Source: Acidaminococcaceae bacterium (lineage in GTDB: Bacteria > Bacillota > Negativicutes > Acidaminococcales > Acidaminococcaceae). Taken from it: a stretch of 49,814 nt of DNA. A program made the position numbers and the translations under genes. The first letter of the stretch is position 1. Every line of letters starts with the position of its first letter. The stretch is taken from assembly GCA_944390935.1 (NCBI GenBank), contig CALXRU010000013.1:1-49814 (forward strand), given 5' to 3'. Below, one piece after another: positions 42,988-49,814 of the stretch. The notes under the pieces are model-generated. The model was not told the origin of the DNA and did not search any database. It was given only the letters and a program-made list of their open reading frames with translations.

Positions 42988-43920
42988 ATGGAACCGGTAA
43001 AAAAGCAAAAACGTAAAATAAACGATAAATACACTTTAATGCTGATACCGCACAACGGCAAGGAATCAAAAAGCTATAATTTCCGCAGCAGTGTGATTGC
43101 CAAAATCGGCATTGTTTTCTACATTTTATTATTTTTCGGCATTATCGGCGCGTTAAGAACTTCGATAGTAGTTTACGACGCCTACGCCAGCCAGCATGAA
43201 CTTGCTGCCTACCGCAGCGAAAAAGCTGCACAGGAACAGAAACTGGCTGATTTGCAGAAAGAAAACGAAAAAATGCAGCAGGAAATGGCTGAAATTTCCG
43301 CACTGGAAAACGAAGTACGCAAGGAATTGGGCAACAACAAGCAGCCTTCCCGCGGCGGCATTGACCGCAGCCAGTACATGGGCCAGGGCGGTCCGCTACA
43401 GGCTGATATAAAAATGATTGACGTTTATGCTGCACAAACCAAAAACCTGCAGGCAGAAATGCAGCAGAAAAAAGAAAATCTCAGCAATCTGCTGGCACAG
43501 CTTAAAGAACGCAACGCACGCCTTAACGCCACCCCGGACATCTGGCCGACGGCCGGCGGCAGCATTACTTCTTACTTCGGCGGCAGGGCAAACCCGTTCA
43601 GCGGTTACGGTTATGATTACCACCCCGGCATTGATATCGGCAACGATTACGGCGCACCCATTTACGCCGGTGCAGACGGATATGTTGAATTTGCAGGCTG
43701 GTTTGGCGGCTACGGCCGTTATGTAAAAATCAGCCACGGCTACGGTTACGAAACCGCTTACGGCCACATGTCCTCTATCGCCGTTTCCAGCGGCGACTAT
43801 GTTAAAAAGGGCGAAGTCATCGGTTATGTTGGCAGCAGCGGTTACAGCACCGGCCCGCATCTGCATTACGAAGTTATTATCAACGGGCAGGATTCTGACC
43901 CGCTTGAGTTAATACACTAA
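42988..43920 (+). CDS. M23/LytM-family peptidoglycan endopeptidase
   Basis: 310 residues. A cytoplasmic basic start (KKQKRKIND), one membrane helix (about 36-58), a coiled coil (about 68-112, rich in Glu, Lys, Gln), a linker, and a LytM domain (about 190-305). Zinc ligands are present: HPGID (His212, Asp216) and GPHLHYE (His291, His293), so it is potentially active and not an EnvC-type degenerate form. The architecture is that of septal or cell-shape endopeptidases. Only a weak GGGAG-like site precedes the ATG. Monocistronic. Confidence 0.92.
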   Translation: MEPVKKQKRKINDKYTLMLIPHNGKESKSYNFRSSVIAKIGIVFYILLFFGIIGALRTSIVVYDAYASQHELAAYRSEKAAQEQKLADLQKENEKMQQEMAEISALENEVRKELGNNKQPSRGGIDRSQYMGQGGPLQADIKMIDVYAAQTKNLQAEMQQKKENLSNLLAQLKERNARLNATPDIWPTAGGSITSYFGGRANPFSGYGYDYHPGIDIGNDYGAPIYAGADGYVEFAGWFGGYGRYVKISHGYGYETAYGHMSSIAVSSGDYVKKGEVIGYVGSSGYSTGPHLHYEVIINGQDSDPLELIH

Positions 43921-43939
43921 TTTGAAGTTCAATTCATTA

Positions 43940-43968
43940 AACCACGCCTCCAGCGGCGTGGTTTTTTA
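43940..43968 (+). terminator. Terminator of the M23 peptidase gene
   Basis: AACCACGCC / GGCGTGGTT stem, loop TCCAGC, T6 tail. Confidence 0.85.
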
Positions 43969-44041
43969 TTTGCCAAATTGTAAATTCCGTTACAAAATTA
44001 CTGTTGCCAAAAGCTATTTTTCAAAAAATCGCCTCGTTTTG

Positions 44042-44069
44042 TTGACAAGCGGTGCAAAACTGCTATAAT
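44042..44069 (+). promoter_or_regulatory. Promoter of the serine operon
   Basis: TTGACA (44042-44047), 16-bp spacer, extended -10 TGCTATAAT (TATAAT 44064-44069). Both boxes are perfect. Start near 44076. Confidence 0.8.
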
Positions 44070-44266
44070 TACCCTATAAATCAATACAGCCAATACGATG
44101 ATGGAGAAGCTCTGCGCTGAGCTTGCAGAAAGCCGCCGGTTGATGCGAGGCGGCAGTAAGGCGTAAGTAAGTTCCGCTCCGGAGATGCGAATGACGAATT
44201 CGACGGGTACCGCCCGATACAGCGTACTAAAGATGGCCGATTGGCAATTTGGGTGGCAACGCGGGT

Positions 44267-44305
44267 AACTCTCGTCCCATGTGGGATTGAGGGTTTTATT
44301 TTTTA
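44267..44305 (+). terminator. T-box terminator 1
   Basis: AACTCTCGTCCC pairs with GGGATTGAGGGTT, then a T-rich run (TTTTATTTTTT). It competes with the first T-box antiterminator. Confidence 0.8.
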
Positions 44306-44351
44306 TCTGCGTAAGCGCAAACCAGCGGCTGAATTTGGGTGGCACCACGAG

Positions 44352-44391
44352 ATAGAGAAGCTCGTCCCAAGGACGGCTTCTCTATTTTTAT
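44352..44391 (+). terminator. T-box terminator 2
   Basis: ATAGAGAAGC..CGTCC pairs with GGACG..CTTCTCTAT, then T5. It competes with the second antiterminator. It lies 16 bp before the serC ATG. Confidence 0.85.
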
Positions 44392-44407
44392 TGCAGGAGG
44401 TAATAAC

Positions 44408-45481
44408 ATGGAAAAAGTTTATAATTTTAACGCAGGCCCTTCCGCCATGCCGCTGGAGGTTTTGCAGGAGGCGCAGGCCGAATTTTTAAATTACAAGGGC
44501 ACGGGCATGAGCATTATTGAAATGAGCCACCGCAGCTCGGAATACGCCGCCATGCACACGGAAACCAAAGCGCTTTTGCGCGAGCTGATGAATGTGCCTG
44601 ACGATTACGAAATTTTGTTTATTCAGGGCGGCGGCAGCCTGCAGTTTTTGATGACGGCGGCGAACTTCCACACCAACAAACGTGCCGCTTACGCCAACAC
44701 CGGCGTGTGGGCAAAAAAGGCGATGGCAGAAGCCAAACGCTTCGGCGAAGTTTACGAAGCAGCGTCAAGCGCCGATAAAAACCACAGCTACATCCCCGAC
44801 GCTCTTGATATCAAGCCGGACACATCTTACCTGCACATCACCGCCAACAACACCATTTACGGTACGGAATGGCAGGACTTCCCCGATGTAGATGTTCCCG
44901 TCATCTGCGACATGTCGAGCGATATCCTTTCCCGTCCGGTGAATGTTACAAAGTTCAGCCTTATCTACGCCGGTGCGCAGAAAAATTTAGGCCCGGCAGG
45001 CGTGGTTATTGTAATTGTTAAAAAGGACTTTTTAGCTACCGCGCGCAAGGATTTGCCGCCGATGCTGAGCTACCAAAACTACGCCGATAACGATTCGCTG
45101 TACAACACGCCGCCGGTATTTGCCATTTACATGGTCAACAAAACGCTGCACTGGATTAAAGCACAGGGCGGTGTTGCCGCTGTCGAAGCGCGCAATAAGG
45201 AAAAGGCGTATCTTATTTATGACGTTATCGACAACAGCGACGGTTTTTACCGCGGCCACGCGGATAAAGCAAGCCGCAGCCGCATGAACATTACTTTTAA
45301 TCTGCCCACGGCGGAAATGGAAAAGGATTTTATTGCTGAAGGCAAAAAGCGCGGCTTTGTGGGCATCGGCGGGCACAGGCTTGTAGGCGGCTGCCGCGTA
45401 TCAGCCTACAACGCCGTAACGGTGGAAGCCTGCAAAGCACTTGCTGATTTTATGAAAGAATACCAAAACCAACACGCATAA
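44408..45481 (+). CDS. serC: Phosphoserine aminotransferase
   Basis: 357 residues; converts 3-phosphohydroxypyruvate and glutamate to phosphoserine with PLP. Typical start YNFNAGPSAMPLEVLQEAQ; GGGSLQF for phosphate binding; the PLP lysine is near 192 in YAGAQKNLGPAG; SRMNITF and GHRLVGGCRVSAYN lie near the end. The ATG at 44408 follows GCAGGAGG directly after the T-box. Second step of serine synthesis; followed by serA after 15 bp. Confidence 0.97.
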   Translation: MEKVYNFNAGPSAMPLEVLQEAQAEFLNYKGTGMSIIEMSHRSSEYAAMHTETKALLRELMNVPDDYEILFIQGGGSLQFLMTAANFHTNKRAAYANTGVWAKKAMAEAKRFGEVYEAASSADKNHSYIPDALDIKPDTSYLHITANNTIYGTEWQDFPDVDVPVICDMSSDILSRPVNVTKFSLIYAGAQKNLGPAGVVIVIVKKDFLATARKDLPPMLSYQNYADNDSLYNTPPVFAIYMVNKTLHWIKAQGGVAAVEARNKEKAYLIYDVIDNSDGFYRGHADKASRSRMNITFNLPTAEMEKDFIAEGKKRGFVGIGGHRLVGGCRVSAYNAVTVEACKALADFMKEYQNQHA

Positions 45482-45496
45482 ACGGAGGAATGAAAA

Positions 45497-47089
45497 ATGA
45501 CGATGAGAATTCTTGTAAGCGACGATGTTAGCGAAAAAGGCGTGGCGCTGCTGCGCGAACATTTTGACGTGGACGTTAAAACCAACCTGCCGACGGAAGA
45601 ACTTTTGAAAATTATCGGCGAATACGACGGGCTTGTAACCCGCAGCCAGACGCAGGTGACGAAGGACGTTATCGACGCCGCCAAAAACCTGAAGGTTATC
45701 GGCCGCGCGGGCGTAGGCGTTGACAACATCGACATCCCCGCCGCAACGGCACGCGGCATTGTAGTGCTGAACGCGCCGGAGGGCAACACCATTGCCGCCA
45801 CCGAACACACCATTGCCATGATGATGGCGATGACGCGTCATATTCCGCAGGCGCATGCTTCCATTCAGGCAGGCAAATGGGACAGAAAAAGTTTTGACGG
45901 CATTCAAGTGCAGGGCAAAACGCTGGGCATTATCGGCGTGGGCCGCATTGGCAGCCGCGTAGCCCTGCGCATGCAGGCGATGGAAATGACCACCATCGGC
46001 TACGACCCCTACATTACCGAAGAACGCGCGCATCAGGTCGGCGTGGAGCTGGTATCGTTCGATGAATTGCTGGCAAAATCCGACTACATCACCATCCACA
46101 CCCCGCTGACGAAGGAAACGCACAACATCATTGACGCCGCTGCCATTGCCAAAATGAAGGACGGCGTGCGCATTGTCAACTGTGCCCGCGGCGGTTGCGT
46201 GGATACCCAGGCTCTTGCCGATGCCTTAAAGAGCGGCAAGGTTGCTGGCGCTGCCATTGACGTGTACCCCGAAGAACCGCTGACGCCGGACAACAACCCC
46301 TTCATCGGCATGCCGCAGGTTGTGCAAACCCCGCACCTTGGTGCAAGCACCATTGAAGCGCAAATCGGTGTCGCCGTGGACGTTGCTTACGGCGTTATCG
46401 ACGCGCTGGAGGGCAAACCCGTTATGACCGCCGTCAACATGGCGCCCATCCCCAAAAGCGTGGCCAGCGTTATCGCGCCGTACTTTAAACTGGCAGAACG
46501 CATGGGCACCATCGGCATTTATCTGGCCGAAGGACCGATTAAGGCTGTGGAAATTGAATACACCGGCGAGCTGGCGCAGACGGAAACGCAGGCGCTGACC
46601 ACCGCCTTTTTGAAGGGCCTTTTGAACCCGATTCTGCAGGACAGCGTCAACTTTGTCAACGCGCCGGGAATTGCCAAAAAACGTCATTTGCAGGTACGCG
46701 ATATAAAATCTCACCGCACGGGCTATTTTTCTACGGCAATTAATGTTAAAATAGAGACAGATAAGGGTGAGCACACGCTGACCGGCACATTGTTTGACGG
46801 CAAGGAAGCCAAAATCGTCCAGATTGACCGCTTCCGCCTCGACTTCAAGCCTGAAGGCTATCTGCTGCTTGCCCCGCACATTGATAAGCCCAACATGATC
46901 GGGCAGATTGCCACCGTGCTCGGCAGCGCAGGCATTAACATCAACGGCATGCAGGTGGGCAGCACCGCCATCGAAGGCACCAACTTAATGGCCATCGCCA
47001 CCGGCGGCGACATCCCCAACGATATCATGCTCAAGCTGCGCGGAATCGAGGGCATTATCGATGTGAAACTGATTAACTGTGAGGGATAA
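45497..47089 (+). CDS. serA: D-3-phosphoglycerate dehydrogenase
   Basis: 530 residues, the long type I form. Catalytic and NAD domains: RAGVGVDNIDIPAATARGI, NTIAATEHTIAMM, the nucleotide fold LGIIGVGRIGSRVA and the DxYPEEP block after VNCARGG. An ASB/intervening domain (about 320-450) is followed by a C-terminal ACT domain (about 455-528: HIDKPNMIGQIATVLGSAGI), the site of serine feedback in many homologues. Oxidises 3-phosphoglycerate, the first step. Start ATG after GGAGG; a second in-frame ATG is two codons on. Confidence 0.98.
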   Translation: MTMRILVSDDVSEKGVALLREHFDVDVKTNLPTEELLKIIGEYDGLVTRSQTQVTKDVIDAAKNLKVIGRAGVGVDNIDIPAATARGIVVLNAPEGNTIAATEHTIAMMMAMTRHIPQAHASIQAGKWDRKSFDGIQVQGKTLGIIGVGRIGSRVALRMQAMEMTTIGYDPYITEERAHQVGVELVSFDELLAKSDYITIHTPLTKETHNIIDAAAIAKMKDGVRIVNCARGGCVDTQALADALKSGKVAGAAIDVYPEEPLTPDNNPFIGMPQVVQTPHLGASTIEAQIGVAVDVAYGVIDALEGKPVMTAVNMAPIPKSVASVIAPYFKLAERMGTIGIYLAEGPIKAVEIEYTGELAQTETQALTTAFLKGLLNPILQDSVNFVNAPGIAKKRHLQVRDIKSHRTGYFSTAINVKIETDKGEHTLTGTLFDGKEAKIVQIDRFRLDFKPEGYLLLAPHIDKPNMIGQIATVLGSAGININGMQVGSTAIEGTNLMAIATGGDIPNDIMLKLRGIEGIIDVKLINCEG

Positions 47090-47091
47090 AT

Positions 47092-47730
47092 ATGGTACGC
47101 ATTATTTTAATCCGCCACGGCGAAACCAACTGGAACATACAGGGGCGCTATCAGGGGCAGGAGGACACCCGCCTGAGCGAACGCGGCTTTGCGCAGGCAG
47201 GCATGCTGGCGCAGGGGCTGAAGGCTGTGCACATCGACACTGCTTTTTCCAGCCCGCTTAAACGCTCGCTGTTAACGTGCAGGGCTTGCGCCGATTTACA
47301 CAAACTGCCGGTGCGCACCGACGAGCGCCTGACCGAAATTAACCACGGCGCGTGGGAAGGCGAACTGGCCTGCGACATTGAAGCGCGCTACCCCGAAGAA
47401 TTTAAGCAGTGGCACACGCAGCCGCAGCTGGTGCAAATGCCCGGCGGCGAAAACTTGGAGGACGTGCGCAGACGCACCCGCGCCGCATTTGACGAATTTG
47501 CGCAAAAATACGACGGCAAAACGCTGCTTGTCTCCGCACATGACGCTGTTAACAAAGCCATCATCTGCGACGTGCTGGGGCTGGATATGAGCCACTTCTG
47601 GAACATCAAACAGGACAACGCCTGCATTAACGTGCTGGAATGCAACGAAGGCGTATGGCGTGCCGTGCTTTTAAACAGCACCACCCACCTCGGCTATCTG
47701 TTCAGCGGCATCGAACAGGCAGGGCTGTAA
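47092..47730 (+). CDS. Histidine phosphatase, candidate phosphoserine phosphatase
   Basis: 212 residues of the phosphoglycerate-mutase-like superfamily. The phospho-histidine is His9 in LIRHGETNW; the SSPLKRSLLTC block carries the second Arg; the acid residue is in TEINHGAWEGE; the second catalytic His is in VSAHDAVNK. It starts 2 bp after serA under the serine T-box. Metal-independent phosphoserine phosphatases of this superfamily exist (PspA of Hydrogenobacter, YsaA-like), so it may do the last serine step instead of a HAD-type SerB. Other options: a generic PgmB/CobC-like phosphatase. Confidence 0.85.
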   Translation: MVRIILIRHGETNWNIQGRYQGQEDTRLSERGFAQAGMLAQGLKAVHIDTAFSSPLKRSLLTCRACADLHKLPVRTDERLTEINHGAWEGELACDIEARYPEEFKQWHTQPQLVQMPGGENLEDVRRRTRAAFDEFAQKYDGKTLLVSAHDAVNKAIICDVLGLDMSHFWNIKQDNACINVLECNEGVWRAVLLNSTTHLGYLFSGIEQAGL

Positions 47731-47746
47731 AACATCATAAAACGCA

Positions 47747-47778
47747 AAAAATCCACGGAAAATTCCGTGGATTTTTAT
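47747..47778 (+). terminator. Terminator of the serine operon
   Basis: AAAATCCACGGAA / TTCCGTGGATTTT stem with T5. Confidence 0.88.
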
Positions 47779-47800
47779 TTTGCAGGGCGTTAAAATTATC

Positions 47801-47829
47801 TTTTCATGAACATATAAATCTGCTATAAT
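47801..47829 (+). promoter_or_regulatory. Toxin promoter, copy C
   Basis: A weak -35 (TTTTCA, 47801-47806), 17-bp spacer and TATAAT (47824-47829) with an upstream TGC (extended -10). Start expected at GCTGTGA (47837). Confidence 0.6.
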
Positions 47830-47836
47830 AATAAAC

Positions 47837-47970
47837 GCTGTGACTCTTTCCAGTAGGAAGGAGGTGAACGCATGGAGAAACCATTAACTGCTTTTTTGGT
47901 AGCCGTCGCGGCAGCTGTAACAGCGTATTACATCTGCAAATGGTTGGATGGCTTACTATAAGCTCACAGC
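47837..47970 (+). promoter_or_regulatory. 5'-3' mRNA helix and SD-sequestering hairpin, copy C
   Basis: GCTGTGA (47837-47843) pairs perfectly with TCACAGC (47964-47970), just after the stop. CTTTCC / GGAAGG (loop AGTA) covers the SD. Confidence 0.65.
47872..47961 (+). CDS. Fst-like single-helix membrane toxin, copy C (29 aa)
   Basis: 29 residues, start MEKPLTAFLVAV, end TAYYICKWLDGLL. The AYYICKWLD core is kept; the first half has diverged from copies A and B, keeping only hydrophobicity. GGAAGGAGGTG precedes the ATG. The same set of promoter, terminator, antisense promoter and direct repeat surrounds it. It sits between the serine operon terminator and trpS. Toxicity inferred. Confidence 0.78.
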   Translation: MEKPLTAFLVAVAAAVTAYYICKWLDGLL

Positions 47971-47975
47971 CAGCC

Positions 47976-48052
47976 TAAATTAAAAAACCGGGAGTAGCCG
48001 CTCCCGGTTTTTTTGTTGCGTGCCCACATGGAACACCATCAACTGCTTTTGT
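47976..48052 (-). ncRNA. Predicted antisense antitoxin RNA, copy C
   Basis: About 75 nt predicted from the promoter at 48059-48087 to the shared terminator, complementary to the toxin start region through the direct repeat. Confidence 0.58.
47982..48014. terminator. Bidirectional terminator, copy C
   Basis: AAAAAACCGGGAG / CTCCCGGTTTTTT stem, loop TAGCCG. Confidence 0.9.
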
Positions 48053-48058
48053 AAGTAA

Positions 48059-48087
48059 AGCATAGCACCATTTTACTAAACCGTCAA
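48059..48087 (-). promoter_or_regulatory. Antisense promoter, copy C
   Basis: On the minus strand: TTGACG (48082-48087), 17-bp spacer, TATGCT (48059-48064). Confidence 0.55.
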
Positions 48088-48142
48088 GTAAAAGAAAGTT
48101 AAAATAATATAACGTGCCTGCAATCCACATTAACCCCTAACC

Positions 48143-48171
48143 TGTCATACGCCACAAATTTATGGTATAAT
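48143..48171 (+). promoter_or_regulatory. trpS promoter
   Basis: TGTCAT (48143-48148), 17-bp spacer, extended -10 TGGTATAAT (TATAAT 48166-48171). A small TCCGC / GCGGA hairpin follows in the leader. No T-box motif. Confidence 0.5.
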
Positions 48172-48233
48172 ATAATTTAAGTTAAATCTCCGCTTTGGCG
48201 GATTGCACGATATTGATAAAGCGAGGTAAGAAA

Positions 48234-49289
48234 ATGCAGAAAATTATTTTAACGGGCGACCGCCCGACCGGCAGGCTGCACGTTGGCCATTACGCCGGTT
48301 CTTTAAAAGAGCGCGTAGAACTGCAAAACAGCGGCGAATACGACAAAGTTTTTATTATGATTGCCGACGCGCAAGCGCTGACCGATAACGCCGAGCACCC
48401 GGAAAAAGTACGCCAGAACGTGCTGGAAGTTGCGCTGGATTATCTGGCCTGCGGCATTGACCCGGAAAAATCCACCATCTTCATTCAGTCCGCCGTGCCG
48501 CAGCTAACAGAACTGACCAGCTACTACATGAATCTTGTTACGGTATCGCGCGTACAGCGCAACCCGACCGTTAAAACCGAAATTAAAATGCGCAATTTTG
48601 AAGCCAGCATACCCGTGGGCTTTTTCACCTACCCCATCAGCCAGGCGGCCGATATCACTGCCTTCCGCGCTACCGCAGTGCCCGTTGGCGAAGACCAGCT
48701 GCCGATGCTGGAACAGTGCAAGGAAATTGTTGCCAAGTTCAATGCCGTTTACGGCGAAACGCTGACCGAGCCGGAAATCATCCTGCCGGGCAACAAAGCC
48801 TGCCTGCGCCTGCCGGGGCTTGACGGCAAAGCCAAGATGAGCAAATCGCTGGGCAACTGCATTTACCTTGCCGATGAAGAAGACGTTGTTAAGCAAAAAA
48901 TCATGTCGATGTACACCGACCCTGACCACATCCGTGTGCAGGACCCGGGCAAGGTTGAAGGCAACCCCGTGTTCATCTACCTCGACGCATTCAGCCGCCC
49001 CGAACATTTTGCCGAATTCCTGCCGGAATACGCAAGCCTTGACGAGCTGAAAGCGCATTACCAGCGCGGCGGCCTGGGCGACGTTAAAGTTAAAAAATTC
49101 CTCAACAGCGTAATGCAGGCCGAGCTTGCTCCCATCCGCGAACGCCGCAAAATGTGGGAAGCACGCCTTGACGATGTGAAGATGATTTTAAAACGCGGCA
49201 GCGAAACCGCCCGCGAAGCAGCGGCAGCCACCCTGCATGATGTGCGCGCCGCCATGCAGATTAACTACTTTGAAAACTGGAACATTTAA
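48234..49289 (+). CDS. trpS: Tryptophanyl-tRNA synthetase
   Basis: 351 residues, class I synthetase charging tRNA-Trp. HIGH motif as HVGH (16-19, in [14 protein letters not shown]); KMSKS near 200 (AKMSKSLGN); [14 protein letters not shown] is the family block before it. The ATG at 48234 follows GCGAGG; the frame stays open 13 codons upstream without an SD. It is regulated by its own promoter and not by a tryptophan T-box. Monocistronic with a terminator behind it. Confidence 0.97.
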   Translation: MQKIILTGDRPTGRLHVGHYAGSLKERVELQNSGEYDKVFIMIADAQALTDNAEHPEKVRQNVLEVALDYLACGIDPEKSTIFIQSAVPQLTELTSYYMNLVTVSRVQRNPTVKTEIKMRNFEASIPVGFFTYPISQAADITAFRATAVPVGEDQLPMLEQCKEIVAKFNAVYGETLTEPEIILPGNKACLRLPGLDGKAKMSKSLGNCIYLADEEDVVKQKIMSMYTDPDHIRVQDPGKVEGNPVFIYLDAFSRPEHFAEFLPEYASLDELKAHYQRGGLGDVKVKKFLNSVMQAELAPIRERRKMWEARLDDVKMILKRGSETAREAAAATLHDVRAAMQINYFENWNI

Positions 49290-49298
49290 TTTAAGCAT

Positions 49299-49328
49299 AA
49301 AAAATCCCGCATTAAGCGGGATTTTTTA
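49299..49328. terminator. Bidirectional terminator between trpS and the dehydrogenase gene
   Basis: AAAATCCCGC / GCGGGATTTT, loop ATTAA, A and T runs on both sides. Confidence 0.88.
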
Positions 49329-49340
49329 TTTTGTATGTAA

Positions 49341-49814
49341 TTACAGGGTTTTGCCGTAAGCGTCGGCGTCCAGAATTGCCTGTTTGAATTTTTCGCGGGT
49401 CATTTCGTACGGAACTTTCTTCCATTCGAGAATTGCCGGTGCGCGGTCAAGGATTTTTTCAAGACCGGCTTCGTCAACTTCGATTTCCGCTAAAGTTACA
49501 GGCAGGCCAAGTTCTTTGTTGAATTTAGCCATCTTGTCGCGCAGTTCAAACTGTTTATCGCAGGTCAGCAGCACGATAACGCCGAAGGAAACCACTTCGC
49601 CGTGCATATGGCGTTCTGCGCAGGCAAGGCCGGTGTAAGCGTTGTAAAAGCAGTGTCCCAGCGAAGAATTATAGTAGTAATCGTTTTCGGTGGTGGTAAG
49701 GTTGGAAACAATGCCGGTACTCATGATGATATCCAGCGCAACTTCCTGAATTGCTTCGGAAACAACATTGTTTTTGCAGTCTGCCAAAGCCTGTTTGCCG
49801 TATTCAAACAGCGG
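49341..49814 (-). CDS. Glycerol-dehydrogenase-like iron/zinc alcohol dehydrogenase, C-terminal part
   Basis: The gene runs off the right edge of the window; 157 C-terminal residues are visible. The metal-site histidine blocks are GHCFYNAYTG and HMHGEVVSFG, the pattern of the GldA/DhaD group. Next come a helical region and LGLPVTLAEIEV, typical of glycerol dehydrogenase C-termini. The frame is open to the window edge, so the actual start is outside. Substrate (glycerol or another small hydroxy compound) cannot be settled from this part. Confidence 0.85.
   Translation of the reverse strand, partial: PLFEYGKQALADCKNNVVSEAIQEVALDIIMSTGIVSNLTTTENDYYYNSSLGHCFYNAYTGLACAERHMHGEVVSFGVIVLLTCDKQFELRDKMAKFNKELGLPVTLAEIEVDEAGLEKILDRAPAILEWKKVPYEMTREKFKQAILDADAYGKTL

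Larger units (their letters stand above)
44094..44395 (+). promoter_or_regulatory. Serine-specific T-box riboswitch with duplicated antiterminator/terminator
   Basis: Stem I (about 44098-44195) carries specifier UCC (44173-44175, in GTTCCGCTCCGGAG), a serine codon. The conserved stem III-like CGACGGG...CGCCCG follows. Unit 1: T-box GGGTGGCAACGCGGG with UGGC bulge at 44254-44257 and terminator 44267-44305. Unit 2: GGGTGGCACCACGAG with UGGC at 44340-44343 and terminator 44352-44391. UGGC pairs with GCCA of tRNA-Ser (discriminator G). There is only one stem I. Uncharged tRNA-Ser should allow readthrough into serC-serA. Confidence 0.93.
47869..48055. repeat. Direct repeat pair, copy C
   Basis: 47869-47896 and 48026-48055 share ACATGGA / GCATGGA, ACCAT, and AACTGCTTTT in the same order. 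As in the other copies, the repeat lies over the start codon and in the antisense template. The repeat sequence itself differs from copies A and B, which would keep the three antitoxins specific. Confidence 0.75.

Noticed and set aside
48090..48233. Tryptophan T-box upstream of trpS
   Set aside because: No GGGTGG-type T-box sequence or leader terminator; the leader is only about 55 nt.

Overview
The window reads as a chromosomal segment of a Gram-positive-type (Firmicutes) genome that nevertheless has an outer membrane. It carries a 936-residue autotransporter with a C-terminal outer-membrane beta-barrel next to typical Firmicutes features: a serine T-box leader, strong AGGAGG ribosome sites, near-consensus TTGACA/TATAAT promoters, a Hol_Tox-type mini-toxin and type III glutamine synthetase. 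Together with pyruvate:ferredoxin oxidoreductase (anaerobic metabolism), this points to the Negativicutes, perhaps near Phascolarctobacterium/Acidaminococcus. The genus is a guess from gene content. No plasmid or prophage hallmark is present.

Layout. 0-5 kb: a nitrogen block on the minus strand (glnN type III glutamine synthetase, amtB, glnB/PII), divergent from purC. 5.1-6.1 kb: a Hol_Tox mini-toxin locus and about 0.6 kb of structured non-coding repeat. 6.2-9.2 kb: the autotransporter, whose leader can sequester its ribosome site. 9.2-14.2 kb: a small toxin locus (copy A), a universal stress protein, tRNA-Thr(CGU), a HTH regulator, a frameshifted EamA exporter, an NhaD-like antiporter and murI. 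14.5-19.4 kb: an EamA-GNAT-GNAT-YbaK operon, a second NhaD-like antiporter and an Mrp/ApbC ATPase. 19.4-25.7 kb: small membrane proteins, a NERD protein, an SDR/histidine kinase/response regulator operon facing a His-rich Spy-like periplasmic protein, and a HigBA-type toxin-antitoxin pair. 25.7-29.2 kb: nifJ. 29.4-35.8 kb: a largely AT-rich island (HipA-like kinase, GmrSD-like DUF262/DUF1524/DUF4357 protein, metallophosphoesterase-NTPase fusion) that looks like phage defence. 35.9-43.9 kb: gamma carbonic anhydrase, MFS transporter, a hypothetical protein coupled to a GNAT enzyme, toxin copy B, thiC, an iron alcohol dehydrogenase and an M23 endopeptidase. 44-47.8 kb: a serine operon (serC-serA-histidine phosphatase) under a serine T-box with two terminator/antiterminator units. 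47.8-49.8 kb: toxin copy C, trpS and the C-terminal part of a glycerol-dehydrogenase-like gene cut by the window edge.

The most distinctive signal is a family of three dispersed loci (about 9.22-9.50, 39.74-40.03 and 47.80-48.09 kb). Each encodes a 29-residue single-helix membrane peptide with the shared core AYYICKWLD. Each has an SD-sequestering hairpin, a covarying 5'-3' mRNA helix, a perfect bidirectional terminator and a convergent antisense promoter. A direct repeat makes the antisense RNA complementary to the toxin start region. This is the architecture of Fst/par-type type I toxin-antitoxin systems. A fourth mini-toxin locus (5.17-5.46 kb) belongs to the Hol_Tox family and is arranged differently.
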